IMG/VR virus record: IMGVR_UViG_3300010392_000226
Coordinates: 1 to 39,371 of that record
Length of the DNA: 39,371 bases
Strand: one strand, 5' to 3'
Source: a virus
Positions 1 through 9,789 of this stretch are shown here, piece after piece; the first letter of the stretch is position 1; every line of letters starts with the position of its first letter. Under the pieces are notes generated by a model that was not told the DNA's origin, searched no databases, and saw nothing but the letters and a program-made list of their open reading frames with translations. The translations under genes and the position numbers were made by a program.

Positions 1-127
1 AATTGATTTATCGAATGATTAAGGGCAAAAAGATAAAAGATACCGAAATAGTTAAGCGGGAAAAAATCAAAACAATCAGAGACAACCGCCGAAAGGTCGA
101 CAGTAACAAAAATCGTAAGAGTGTAAT
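1..127. repeat. Terminal direct repeat, left copy
   Basis: Bases 1-127 are identical to 39245-39371. An exact overlap of this kind at the ends of an assembled contig normally means that the molecule was assembled as a circle (or as circularly permuted ends) and cut at an arbitrary point; 127 is also a common assembler k-mer length. A coding frame continues across the join without a break, which supports an artificial cut. A true short terminal repeat of the packaged DNA is the less likely alternative, because the cut falls inside a gene. Confidence 0.95.
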
Positions 128-146
128 AAATAAAATAACGGGGTAA
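1..146 (+). CDS. 3' end of the glycosyltransferase-like gene that begins at 38347
   Basis: Codons here are in phase with the frame that starts at 38347 once the 127-base overlap is collapsed; the stop is TAA at 144-146. The encoded tail is very basic (KGKKIKDTEIVKREK, then RDNRRKVDSNKNRK). The next gene starts two bases later at 149, so the two are probably translationally coupled. On this linear contig the gene would look truncated at both ends, but it is intact on the circle. Confidence 0.75.
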   Translation, partial: LIYRMIKGKKIKDTEIVKREKIKTIRDNRRKVDSNKNRKSVINKITG

Positions 147-148
147 AA

Positions 149-781
149 ATGGAAGGTAATTATATACTTAAAATTAACACCGAAAGCGGCACCCTTGACG
201 ACGATATAATTTTAGCCACCAATGAAGACGGCGAAGAGTTGTTAAGGTTTGAGGTAAATTGGTCGGGGCAACCTATCCGAGTAAGATATCCCCGACATGG
301 CGTTTGGGATAGCTACTGCAAAGATATAGCTTTGTTACTCCGTAAAATGTCGAGCGCCGCCGACGATGTTAATTTACCTGATTTATATAAAGACGTTGGC
401 CATATAGAAGAAATAGAGCACGGGCGCCAGTTAATTAGTAAGAAACGCTGGCAGGATTGGGCATTATTACAAGCGGCTGTTATTAATCAAAAGGCTATAG
501 CCAAAGACGTAGAGCGCATATTTTTCGAGTATTTACGCCCTGAGATTGAAGGGAAGACCGACGAACAATCGGCCATTATACTAAGGGAAACGGCCCCGCT
601 AGACGCACTTGTAAGAATGTTTTGCGCCTTATTAGTGCCCGACCAAATGTTAAAAAAAAACACGAAATTTCTAGTAAGCCAAATTTTCCCGACTTGGATA
701 AATCCGAATTATACCGAAGCCTATACAAAGAAAGGGGATTCACAGAAAGAACAATTAACCAATGCAGCGAGCTTCGTTTAA
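149..781 (+). CDS. Tail assembly chaperone, short form (lambda gpG-like position)
   Basis: This 210-residue soluble protein lies directly before the tape measure gene, where siphoviruses keep the two-product tail assembly chaperone that coats the tape measure during tail building. I recognise no named domain; the call rests on position and on the frameshift arrangement. The frame contains a run of nine A at 652-660 followed by C, read TTA-AAA-AAA-AAC. A -1 slip there enters a second open frame that ends at 852, exactly at the start of the tape measure. Residues after about 170 (the part after the slip) are present only in the unshifted product. The ATG at 149 follows the previous stop by two bases. 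Confidence 0.65.
   Translation: MEGNYILKINTESGTLDDDIILATNEDGEELLRFEVNWSGQPIRVRYPRHGVWDSYCKDIALLLRKMSSAADDVNLPDLYKDVGHIEEIEHGRQLISKKRWQDWALLQAAVINQKAIAKDVERIFFEYLRPEIEGKTDEQSAIILRETAPLDALVRMFCALLVPDQMLKKNTKFLVSQIFPTWINPNYTEAYTKKGDSQKEQLTNAASFV
655..661 (+). other. Probable -1 ribosomal frameshift site (A AAA AAC)
   Basis: In the frame of the gene starting at 149 the heptamer reads A|AAA|AAC (655-661), a canonical X XXY YYZ slip site, and an overlapping A|AAA|AAA lies three bases upstream. A -1 slip moves ribosomes into the frame that ends at 852. Lambda G/GT and many siphoviruses use the same device. I see no strong stem-loop just downstream. A homopolymer sequencing error is the alternative explanation. 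Confidence 0.65.
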
Positions 782-852
782 GGCTTATACTTTTAAGGCA
801 AGCTGAGAACGATAACCGATTACATGAATATTTATATGGAGATAAGGATTAA
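658..852 (+). CDS. Tail assembly chaperone, frameshift extension (gpT-like part)
   Basis: This is the -1 frame segment, read only after slippage near 655-661; the fused product would be about 234 residues (frame from 149, then this part). The encoded sequence (LDKSELYRSLYKERGFTER followed by a leucine- and arginine-rich helix) looks like genuine protein, more so than the alternative frame ending at 781. Its stop overlaps the tape measure ATG at 852, as in other G/GT-tape measure arrangements. An independent start at ATG 622 is possible, but I see no ribosome site for it. In lambda the T part bridges the tape measure and the tail tube protein; the same role is inferred here. Confidence 0.6.
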   Translation, partial: KHEISSKPNFPDLDKSELYRSLYKERGFTERTINQCSELRLRLILLRQAENDNRLHEYLYGDKD

Positions 853-3800
853 TGGCAACTATCAAAGAATATTCTATCAAGTTAGAGGCCGACTTATCCA
901 AAGCTCAGACGGCGTTAGGGGAATTCAAAGATAGTATACTAGGCACTTTTGCAGATATAAATAAAGCCGTTGCCGATCAATCTATAAGCCAAAGTATTAA
1001 TAAGGGTGTAGCCGAGTCGGTTAAAGAAATCGATAAGCTAGGCAAAGCCACAAAGAAAACAGCTAAGGAAATGGGCGGGGCGTTCGACGATACTAGCGAC
1101 GACTTTCGAAATTCTTTTGCCAAGTTAGAAGTCGAAAACGATAAGTTACGAAAATCCTTAGTAAGCGAAGCTGAGGCAACGGGAAAACAACGGGTTAAGG
1201 CTACTAAGAACCGTATAGACCAAGAAATAGCACTCGAAAAAGCTAAGCTTAACACCGAAAAGCAATTAGCTAACCAACGGCTTAAAAATGCCCAGGGTAA
1301 CGCGGCTAAACAATTACAAATACAAAAAAAGCTAGACGCCCAAATATTAGCTAGTGATAAAAGAATAGCCAAATTCCAAGATAAATTAGAAAAGACGGGT
1401 AAAACGACATTTCTAGCCGAAGCGGGCGAAAATTTCGCGACTATATCTCAATCGGTACAAAATTTAGACGTGGCGGGCGTGCTGGGCGGCTTTGGTAAAA
1501 CGGCGGGAATAGTAGGCGTAGGGATTGACGCGCTGGCAAACTGGAGCGGGGCGGCTTTAGACGCGGCCAAAAAAGCTGAAGGAATTAACAACCAGTTCGA
1601 AAAGCTAAACGCTACCTTAATACAACAAAACCCAAATATAGAAATAACAACGGCCCAATTTAATAACATAAAGGCCGAAATTCAGGCAATCGAAAGGCCC
1701 TTAAATGTAACGGCTGAGCAAGTAAATAATTTATCCATAGCGATAGCAAGTTTTGAAGCCCCTGATAATATAGGCGAAGCCACCGAAGCAATATTAAACT
1801 TATCAAAAGTTAGTGACGTTGAAACACCTTTAGACGATATAGCGGCGGGCGTAGGCCGTTTGTCTCAGGCTATGGGGGTAAGCGCTAAGGAAGCCGCCGA
1901 CTTAACCGCCGTTATGGCTACCCAATTAAAAGGCGTAGCGGCTGACCCATTAGGCGAAAGTATAACCGAGTTAGGTACTGTATTTAGTAAGGCTAACTTA
2001 ATAATGGGAGACTCTAAAAAAGCGGCTCAGGAAAGCGCGGCGGTCTTTACTCAATTAACTAAGTCGGGTTTTGAGGTAAGCGAAGCGACAAGCGCGGCTG
2101 AGGAAATATTCTTAAAGCTTAACGATGCAATGACCGACCCCGCTTTATTAAAAAGCATAGGGGACAAGTTACCCGAAGGGCTTAGCTTAATCGACGCGGG
2201 GCTAGAAAATGGCAACGTATCGGCTGTTAAGTTTATAGAAGCCATTCAAAGATCGGGCGGCGCGGGCAAAGCGTTAGCGGCTGAGCTTGGGGGCACAGGC
2301 GGCGAAGCATTACAATTTTTACAAGCTAATTTTGAGAAAACAGGCCAAAGCTCTAATGACTTTCTAAAGACTTTTGAAAACACTACCAACCAAGCGGCGG
2401 CCATAGCCGAAAGCTTAACCCCATCGGCTGAAAAGCAAAGCGCCCGACTTAATCAACTATTGGAAGACGTACAAATAAACGCGGGGCAAGCATTTACGGG
2501 TGTTTTAGGCGGCCTTAGGGATATAGGTATTGGGGCCTTAGAGTTTATTAACGATATATTCAAAAGTAGTGAGCAAAAATTCGCCGAAGCCGTTCAACGA
2601 ATGGAAGCCCTAGAAAGCATTGCGGCGGGCGTTGGTGGGGCTTTAGAGCAAGTTAGCAGCGTTATTGCGTCGGGCGTTATTAGTGGCGAAGGATTAGACG
2701 ACGCTTTAGAAAGTGTTAGGGCTAATATTGCAAACGTGGCCGAAGTATCGCCAGGAACCGCCGCCGAAATAGAGGCATTGTTAAATGCTGACGGCGAAGT
2801 TACTCAGGAACGATTAACAGAAATAAACGAACTATTATTAAGGGCTAACGAATCGGCACAAACCCTAGCCCTAGCCGAACAATTTGAGGCCGCCGACCAA
2901 GCTTTAGAGGCTTTAAGCGATAACGTAACCGATTTATTAAAAGATGTTGCCGGGGCAGAAATATTTGGCGCAGATGCCGGTGAAGCCATAGCAACAACAA
3001 AAGGGATTGCAGCAGATTTAAAAGAAGAAATCGCGAGTATCAATAAAGAATTAGAAAATGGACAAATTACGACTGAGAACCAAATTGAACTAACCCAAGA
3101 ACGATTAGAGTTAGAAAAGCAATTATTGATAACTGAAAGTAATATAGAAAAAGCCACCGAACAAATAGAAACAGTAATTAAAAGGCAAGTCGATCTAAAC
3201 AAAGAAAACATTAATGATGAGCTTACAAGGGCCGCCATTGTCGAACAAATAGCCGACGAATTTGGGGATAGTGAAGCGGCCTTAAATCAAATTAACTCAA
3301 TACTTGACGAACAAATAACAGCACTAAACGAAGCAGAAAGTGCCCAAAGTGACATTAAAACAGCAACCGAAGAAACCGCCGAAGCCCAGGCCGAAATATT
3401 ACCATTAAGCCAGGCGCAATTAGACTTATCAAAAGAAATAAACGAGTCATTAGATAAAGAAGTTGACGCAATCTTAGAGGCTGGGCAATCCCAAGAACAA
3501 CGAACCCAGGCCGAAATAGATACGCTTAAGGCTAAAAAGGCTAGTTTGCAATCTGTTTTAGTCGAGCTAGACGCGCAAATTGAATTAATAAAAGGGGCAA
3601 TAGAGGCCCAAGAAGCTAGCCAAATGGCCGAAAAGGATCGAATCCTTTTAGCTCAGCAACTAGCCGAAAAACAAGCCGAAATAAAAAGGATTATGTCGGG
3701 GCAACAAGACGAAGCCACCGCCGTAGACTTAGTACAAACGGGCGATTTAAGCGGGGCTTTAGCTCAATTAGAAGAAAGCCGCGACAAGGTAGCCAAAAGT

Positions 3801-6800
3801 ATAAGCTTAGTCGGGCGCGATATTGATAGCCTACAAAGCACGGGTAAGAAATTTCAGGAAGCCCAGGCCGATAGGGATAAGGCGGCCAGCGACGCCCAAA
3901 AGAAAAGGGAAAAGGATAAGGATAAGGCGGCTAAGGACGCACTTAAAAGGCAAAAGGATTTATTAAAGTTACAGGCTGAGCAAACGAAAAAACGGTTAGA
4001 AAAAGAGGAAGAAAATTTTAATCGTTTAGTCGATAACGCTAGAAAAACGCGCGACGCTGAGCGTAAAGAAATACAAGCCCGTAAAGCCCTAGAAAAAAGA
4101 TTAGCCGAGTTAGGCAAGTCGTTACGCGGGCAAGTGTTTAACATTGCTAAAAGCTCTTTGGAAGAAATCGAAAGGATAAGGGATAGTTTCGAAACCGAAA
4201 GCTTAAGAAAATCATTCGACGAAATTATAAAAAACAATAGAGAACAAAGCGAAGAATTCAAAGCCCAAAAACAGGCCGAAATAATAGAGCAGGAAAAGGC
4301 CGTTAAGCTAGCCCAGGCGGGGTTAACTGATTTAAGAGACCAATTAAGCCAAGAAAAAACATTAAGTCAGGGTGTTTTTAGGGAAATTAAAAACGTAGGC
4401 ATTGAATTAGCCGATTTAAGTAGGGACTTAGGGTTTTTAGGTTTTCTAAGAAACGACGTCGACGCTCTTTCGGGTTCTTTGAAGGACGCGAAAAAGGAAC
4501 TAGAAGGGCTTAATTTAAGCGCTCAGGCTAGGCAAATAGCGCCACAGGTAACAACCCAACCAGCAACAACGAAGCCGCAAGCCGTTTTTATTAATGCTGA
4601 TGGGATAGAGAAGTCAATAAATCAGCTATTAACCGAAGTCGAGGGCGGGAATTTTACCGACGCTTTTAAGTTTATAAAACAACAGGGCACAGTTCAATTA
4701 AGCGTATTACAGAAATTCAAAGACTTTGAATTTGTGGCTGAGCTTAAGGGTATAAAAGAAGCCCAGGCGGCCTTTGATGAGGCGGGGGCAAAAGAAGACA
4801 CCAACACGGCGGCACAATTGCTTAACGCCGAAAAGACCGCCCTTTTAAGCTCTTTTGTTAATCGCTTAAGTGGTGTGTTAGAAAAAACCGACATAGACGG
4901 GCTAAACGAACAAATAACAGCCCAAACCCAGGAAGTAAGCAAGCAAACGGCTGAGCTAGCCAAATTAAAAGGGCTTACCCCTGGCCTAGCTGGGGCCGTC
5001 GAGTCTCAAAAAGGTTTTGAGGAAGTCGCCCAACAATCCGAAAAGCTTAGAGATGCACTAATTGAAATAGACCAATTGGAATTAGATTTAATTAACGCGG
5101 TCGGCTTTGAGGAAAGCAAAGAAATATTAGACCAATTGGAAAATAAATTAAATGATATAAGTAAGGTTAGCTTAACCGAGTTAACAGGGCGGGCAACTGA
5201 GCTTAAAACCCAATTCGACGAAATAAATTTCGATACACTAATAAACAAGTCGGGGGAATTAACCGACGAGCAAAAAGAGGAAGTTAAACAAGCTAAGCGG
5301 CTAAAAGAAGAAATTCAATTATCAATAGACAAAGTAACCGAAATTACGGACAAAGTACAGGAATTACAAGACGAAACGGGGGCGCTTGACTTTGTGGACG
5401 AGCGTAAATTAATACAAGCCCGTAAAGAGTTAGAGCAAACAAGCGGCGCCTTATCCCTTATACAAAGCGCCGAAAATGAAATAAACCAAATAAGATCTAA
5501 AGGGCTTACCCCCTTACAGCAATTAAAAGAGACTGAGCAGGCAAACTTAAAATTAATTACCGAAAGGGTAACGGCTTTAGATAAACAAACGGCGGCGGGT
5601 CAAGAATTAACCGACGAACAAAAAAAACAACGGGCAGCGCTTATTGAAACGGTTAAATTATTGACCGAAATTTCGTTAATTAAAGGGCCTGAATTATTAG
5701 AACAACAAAAGGCCGAAAAAATACAAAAAGCCGTTGATGGAATATTAAACACATTTGAGCAAATAGAGGGGGCTATCGATCTAGGGATAGAAGCCATTGA
5801 AAATATTCCCGACGCTTTCGCCGAAAGCACTCAGGCGGGCGTTTTAGCCGTTGCCGATATAGCCCAAAAGGTAGGGACCGCTTTATTAGAGGGGCCGCCG
5901 CCGCTTAATCTTATCGGGGCTTTTATTGTAGGCGGGGCCATCATTGCCAAAGCCATAGCAAAAATAACAGCACTTTTCAAAGATAGAGAATTAACCCAGG
6001 AAGAACAAGCCCAAAGACGGGCCGACGCTGAGGAAAGGATTAATAAATTACATGAAACTAGAATTAGTTTAATGGATAGGGCCGCCGAGTTAGGCGATAA
6101 GTCATTAGACCAAGCTAGGGAAAGGCTTAAGGCTTTAAGGGCTATTAATGCAGAAAGGCAAAGGGAAAGCCTTTTCGCTCAGGAATTTATAGAATTAACT
6201 AACGACGAAATAGCCGCAAAAATAGAAAGCGAAGAGGCCCAAAGGGGTATATTGGAAGCTAGGGAGGCTGAAATAGAATTCGCTTTAGAGGGGTCTAGAA
6301 ATCAAAGGCAAGCATTATTAGCCCGCTTGGGTATAGACGACGGCGGTAACACTAAAAAGAAACTACGCGAAGTATTGGAGACACTAAACGCCGATTTAAT
6401 AAATATCAATGGTACAATAGAGGAAGGCAACGGCCAGCTAGAAAGGGCCGCCGAAATACTAAGCTTACAAAATGAAATTATCCAAGAGCAAATCGGATTA
6501 ATAGAATTTCGAATGGCTTTAGGGGCCGACGAGTTAACCGAGTTAGAAAAGCAAAGGGGTATTATATCGGAGCAACTAAGGGGCGAATTATCCCAGGCTT
6601 TAGGGGTTGCAGACCTATCCAATGTTTCCACTAAATTAATTAAGGCTACGTTTTCGGGTATTAGTCAAGAAATAACCAACGAAATGACCGACCTTTTAAG
6701 ACGGTTCGACGATTTAACGGCTGAGGAAATAGAAAGGCTAGGGATACTATTAAGTGAAGACATTGAAAACAGCCCCTTAAGCGAAGGGTTACAACAATTA

Positions 6801-7832
6801 TTTCTAGACTTGATAGCCATAGAAGACCAAACAGCAGAAACGACCGAAGCCCTTGAAAATCTTTTCGACCGTCAAAAAAGGCTTTTAGAGTTACAAAGGG
6901 ACTTAGACGAAATAACAGAAACTGAATTCGTCGAAATGTTTAACCAATTATTACAAGACCGTATAGACGTTTTACAAGCTGAGCTGGCCTTAATGGACGA
7001 AACAAACAGCACTTTAGCCGAAAGACTTGACAAAGAAATTGAAATAAAACAATTACAGCTAGAGCAAAAAAACTTAATCGACGAAATGAATAACAGCTTA
7101 GACAAAACCGACAGCCGATTAAGTGGGCTTATACGTAAGCATCAAGACCAAATAGCGGCTTTTAGAGAAGCTCAACAAACGGGCACTTTGACCCCTGAGC
7201 AACAACAGGAATTATTAAACACGCGGGAAGACATAGCTACCACAATGAGAGACGCTGGGGCAAGTGAGGAAGAAATTAACGAAGTTTTAAGCGCTTTACC
7301 TGAGTTTAGAAAAGGCGGCCCAACCCCCGACCGTGAAACTATAGTTAAAACGCACCCTGGGGAATTCATATTAAGAAAAGAAGCGGTTAACGCAATGGGG
7401 AAAGGCTTTTTATCAATGTTTAATAGCAATCCTTTTGCATTAAGCCCGCCTGTAAATACAAGCCCAACACCCCCACCGCCACCGCCAGGGGAAAAAGCGG
7501 CTAACCCTTTTGCATTATCGCCGCCAGTCAGTACTGGTACTGACTTTAATAACCCGCTAGCTTTAAGCCCGCCCGATACTTTCGGGGTTAATCCTTTAGC
7601 TATAACGGCCAGCGAAATAGCCCCGATTTTAGCTCAGGGCATTTTTAACAGAGATAGAGCAAATATTGAAAATAATAATACTAATAATATTAACTTAGAT
7701 ATGGTTAATAATATAACGACGTCGGATAACTCGGAAATAGCCCCGATTTTAGGGCGAGAATTCGAGAGTTTTATAATTAACATAGCTAATAAAAATATGG
7801 AAAGCGGGAAAATTAACAATGTTAGGGATTAA
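852..7832 (+). CDS. Tape measure protein
   Basis: At 2326 residues this is by far the largest gene, about 18% of the genome. It sets tail length and is threaded inside the tail tube before ejection with the DNA. Nearly the whole chain is charged, alanine-, glutamate- and glutamine-rich helix or coiled coil. One hydrophobic segment lies near residues 1680-1705 (LIGAFIVGGAIIAKAIAKI). Near the C-terminus is GGPTPDRETIVKTHPGEFIL followed by RKEAVNAMGKG, a module I recognise from many tape measure proteins. After it come a proline run and three units of the type NPFALSPP. I see no lysozyme or peptidase domain. An AAGGAT site lies just before the ATG. At about 0.15 nm per residue the predicted tail is about 350 nm. 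Confidence 0.93.
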   Translation: MATIKEYSIKLEADLSKAQTALGEFKDSILGTFADINKAVADQSISQSINKGVAESVKEIDKLGKATKKTAKEMGGAFDDTSDDFRNSFAKLEVENDKLRKSLVSEAEATGKQRVKATKNRIDQEIALEKAKLNTEKQLANQRLKNAQGNAAKQLQIQKKLDAQILASDKRIAKFQDKLEKTGKTTFLAEAGENFATISQSVQNLDVAGVLGGFGKTAGIVGVGIDALANWSGAALDAAKKAEGINNQFEKLNATLIQQNPNIEITTAQFNNIKAEIQAIERPLNVTAEQVNNLSIAIASFEAPDNIGEATEAILNLSKVSDVETPLDDIAAGVGRLSQAMGVSAKEAADLTAVMATQLKGVAADPLGESITELGTVFSKANLIMGDSKKAAQESAAVFTQLTKSGFEVSEATSAAEEIFLKLNDAMTDPALLKSIGDKLPEGLSLIDAGLENGNVSAVKFIEAIQRSGGAGKALAAELGGTGGEALQFLQANFEKTGQSSNDFLKTFENTTNQAAAIAESLTPSAEKQSARLNQLLEDVQINAGQAFTGVLGGLRDIGIGALEFINDIFKSSEQKFAEAVQRMEALESIAAGVGGALEQVSSVIASGVISGEGLDDALESVRANIANVAEVSPGTAAEIEALLNADGEVTQERLTEINELLLRANESAQTLALAEQFEAADQALEALSDNVTDLLKDVAGAEIFGADAGEAIATTKGIAADLKEEIASINKELENGQITTENQIELTQERLELEKQLLITESNIEKATEQIETVIKRQVDLNKENINDELTRAAIVEQIADEFGDSEAALNQINSILDEQITALNEAESAQSDIKTATEETAEAQAEILPLSQAQLDLSKEINESLDKEVDAILEAGQSQEQRTQAEIDTLKAKKASLQSVLVELDAQIELIKGAIEAQEASQMAEKDRILLAQQLAEKQAEIKRIMSGQQDEATAVDLVQTGDLSGALAQLEESRDKVAKSISLVGRDIDSLQSTGKKFQEAQADRDKAASDAQKKREKDKDKAAKDALKRQKDLLKLQAEQTKKRLEKEEENFNRLVDNARKTRDAERKEIQARKALEKRLAELGKSLRGQVFNIAKSSLEEIERIRDSFETESLRKSFDEIIKNNREQSEEFKAQKQAEIIEQEKAVKLAQAGLTDLRDQLSQEKTLSQGVFREIKNVGIELADLSRDLGFLGFLRNDVDALSGSLKDAKKELEGLNLSAQARQIAPQVTTQPATTKPQAVFINADGIEKSINQLLTEVEGGNFTDAFKFIKQQGTVQLSVLQKFKDFEFVAELKGIKEAQAAFDEAGAKEDTNTAAQLLNAEKTALLSSFVNRLSGVLEKTDIDGLNEQITAQTQEVSKQTAELAKLKGLTPGLAGAVESQKGFEEVAQQSEKLRDALIEIDQLELDLINAVGFEESKEILDQLENKLNDISKVSLTELTGRATELKTQFDEINFDTLINKSGELTDEQKEEVKQAKRLKEEIQLSIDKVTEITDKVQELQDETGALDFVDERKLIQARKELEQTSGALSLIQSAENEINQIRSKGLTPLQQLKETEQANLKLITERVTALDKQTAAGQELTDEQKKQRAALIETVKLLTEISLIKGPELLEQQKAEKIQKAVDGILNTFEQIEGAIDLGIEAIENIPDAFAESTQAGVLAVADIAQKVGTALLEGPPPLNLIGAFIVGGAIIAKAIAKITALFKDRELTQEEQAQRRADAEERINKLHETRISLMDRAAELGDKSLDQARERLKALRAINAERQRESLFAQEFIELTNDEIAAKIESEEAQRGILEAREAEIEFALEGSRNQRQALLARLGIDDGGNTKKKLREVLETLNADLININGTIEEGNGQLERAAEILSLQNEIIQEQIGLIEFRMALGADELTELEKQRGIISEQLRGELSQALGVADLSNVSTKLIKATFSGISQEITNEMTDLLRRFDDLTAEEIERLGILLSEDIENSPLSEGLQQLFLDLIAIEDQTAETTEALENLFDRQKRLLELQRDLDEITETEFVEMFNQLLQDRIDVLQAELALMDETNSTLAERLDKEIEIKQLQLEQKNLIDEMNNSLDKTDSRLSGLIRKHQDQIAAFREAQQTGTLTPEQQQELLNTREDIATTMRDAGASEEEINEVLSALPEFRKGGPTPDRETIVKTHPGEFILRKEAVNAMGKGFLSMFNSNPFALSPPVNTSPTPPPPPPGEKAANPFALSPPVSTGTDFNNPLALSPPDTFGVNPLAITASEIAPILAQGIFNRDRANIENNNTNNINLDMVNNITTSDNSEIAPILGREFESFIINIANKNMESGKINNVRD

Positions 7833-7872
7833 ATATTTATGGATAATTTTATTAACGGGGTTTTATTGTAAC

Positions 7873-9789
7873 ATGGATTTTGAAATAGATAAACAAACGA
7901 CTTATAACACAACGGTTACAAGGGCGGTCGGGCCTACGACCGAAACGGGCATAAGGGGTACATTGCCACAAACGGCCCCCGACGATGTTAATAGCATATG
8001 GGTATCCCTAAATGGAAACGATGGAAATCTTGGAACAGAGGGAAGCCCTAAGCGTACTATAATAAACGCCCTAGCAAGCACTACGGGTTCTAAAAATACA
8101 GTTCATATTTTTAGAGATGGCTTTACAGGTGAATTAGTTTTTAACGAAACGGGCGCGGTTAATATTATTACGACTCGCAACATACAAGTAGAACAAGGCG
8201 AAACAGCTAAAATAACGGTTACTACCCCTAATACTTTCACTTTTGGGGGCGGCGGTGGCGGCGCTTGGTCGGGTGGTATTAATGGGATTATATTCGAAGT
8301 TAACGAACCCGCCGCGCTTTTTGGCAATGACTCAGGGTCAACAGGTACAATAGAAAATTGTACTTTTATAAACAATAACACGACGACTATAAACGCTCAC
8401 GTTTTCGATTTATTTGGCAGTCCGTCGCTGTTTTATAATACTAAATATTGCGTATTTGTTGGGTTTAGGATATTCGAAAACCTAGCCCCCACGACAAGCG
8501 ACACAATAGAAAATAATATTTTTATCGGCCTTAACCCTAGCTTTTCAACTTCGGGGCTCAGTCCTCAAAATAGAATGTCTTATGTTATAGAAAACCAAAC
8601 GGCCACCAATGGCATAAACATAGCTATTAAAAGAAATATTTTTTATGGCTTTGACGCGCTTATTAATGGTAATACGGCGCATACTAGTGACGCTAACGCG
8701 ACAGATTTTAATTTTGACTCATGCACTATGCAAAATATTACGCACGTCGCGATAGTCGAGCAACCAACGTCAGGAACTGAATATTATAATTATAATTTTG
8801 ATTATTGCCAGCTTGCGAACGCTGGGGTCGGCTTTGTCATTGAAGACAATACAACGGCGGGCGCGGTCGATGTTACGCTAGACGAAACCAACGCCATAGA
8901 CCCCGACTTAAACCCTATGTTTACGAATCTTTCAGGCGCTTTAACCCCTGACTACCCAGCAGACGGCTTTAGGTTACAGGCCGAAGGCAAGGATGCGGGC
9001 AACGGTCAGCCCTATTTAATAGACTCGCCACTAATTGACGCGGGGCTTTCAAGCGTAGACATTAGCCCCTGGGATGAATCGACGACACTAACAAGCGAAG
9101 CATTTAACAGCCTATTAACGATAAAATGGCCGCCGTCGCTTCTTAATATTAGTAATGAATTTGTAAATTCCTCTAGTATAAGCGACATACTAGGCAACCC
9201 TCACAGCGATTACGACTCAATAAGAAAAGCTTTCAATTTTACTTTCGGTGGGGGCAACCATTACGCTAATAACGACGATCTAAGGCGATTAATTAACATA
9301 ATGGCCGATAATGGTAGCCTAAGATTTTACCCCTTTGCCAAAGGTTCAACTATATTTGTAGACCCCGAAACGGGTAACCCCGACGCGGTTAACGGTACTT
9401 TTGATAGTTCTGATAATACCCTAGCCCCTAACATTGTCGGGGGCGTACCAATGGTTAAGAATAACTGGCGGGGCTTTTGGATTATCATAAACGACGGGGG
9501 CACCGATAAGCATTTTTATATTGAGTCTAACACCCTAAGCAAGTTTACCTTAGTCGACAAGTTAGGCGAAACTTTCCCAACGTCGGGGCTTTATGATTTT
9601 ACTATTGAATATATTTTAGTTAAAAGCACTTTGGAAAATATCGCTATAGCTCAGCAATTTTTTACTAACTTTTTGAAGGGCGGGGCTTTTAGAGAACAAG
9701 GCCAAACGCGTAGTCTAGCACATGAAATGAAAGGCCACCAAGTTAGCTTTATAGAAACGTCAGAACATGAGGATAATACCAAAGCGTGA
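7873..9789 (+). CDS. Tailspike or tail fibre with a right-handed beta-helix
   Basis: This is a protein of about 638 residues from ATG 7873. Residues around 45-75 contain VSLNGNDGNLGTEGSPKRTI, the entry motif seen at the start of many pectate-lyase-like parallel beta-helices (DUF1565-like). It is followed by about 300 residues rich in Asn, Thr and Gly with short beta repeats (for example IENCTFINN, IENNIFIG, IKRNIFYGF). Such proteins bind or cleave host surface polysaccharide. The frame extends upstream to ATG 7819, overlapping the tape measure end and adding a hydrophobic leader (MLGIKYLWIILLTGFYCN). I prefer 7873 because the extension is shared with coding DNA of the tape measure and a secretion signal is not expected on a tail protein, but its ribosome site is weak, so the start is uncertain. 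Confidence 0.75.
   Translation: MDFEIDKQTTYNTTVTRAVGPTTETGIRGTLPQTAPDDVNSIWVSLNGNDGNLGTEGSPKRTIINALASTTGSKNTVHIFRDGFTGELVFNETGAVNIITTRNIQVEQGETAKITVTTPNTFTFGGGGGGAWSGGINGIIFEVNEPAALFGNDSGSTGTIENCTFINNNTTTINAHVFDLFGSPSLFYNTKYCVFVGFRIFENLAPTTSDTIENNIFIGLNPSFSTSGLSPQNRMSYVIENQTATNGINIAIKRNIFYGFDALINGNTAHTSDANATDFNFDSCTMQNITHVAIVEQPTSGTEYYNYNFDYCQLANAGVGFVIEDNTTAGAVDVTLDETNAIDPDLNPMFTNLSGALTPDYPADGFRLQAEGKDAGNGQPYLIDSPLIDAGLSSVDISPWDESTTLTSEAFNSLLTIKWPPSLLNISNEFVNSSSISDILGNPHSDYDSIRKAFNFTFGGGNHYANNDDLRRLINIMADNGSLRFYPFAKGSTIFVDPETGNPDAVNGTFDSSDNTLAPNIVGGVPMVKNNWRGFWIIINDGGTDKHFYIESNTLSKFTLVDKLGETFPTSGLYDFTIEYILVKSTLENIAIAQQFFTNFLKGGAFREQGQTRSLAHEMKGHQVSFIETSEHEDNTKA

Noticed and set aside
977-7429. 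Many minus-strand open frames of 60-145 codons opposite the tape measure gene
   Set aside because: They mirror the codon bias of a long helical gene on the plus strand, are serine- and leucine-rich without domain features and lack ribosome sites.
7819-7872. Lipoprotein signal at the start of the tailspike frame
   Set aside because: The segment ending GFYC does not satisfy the lipobox rule, and these bases are also the end of the tape measure gene.
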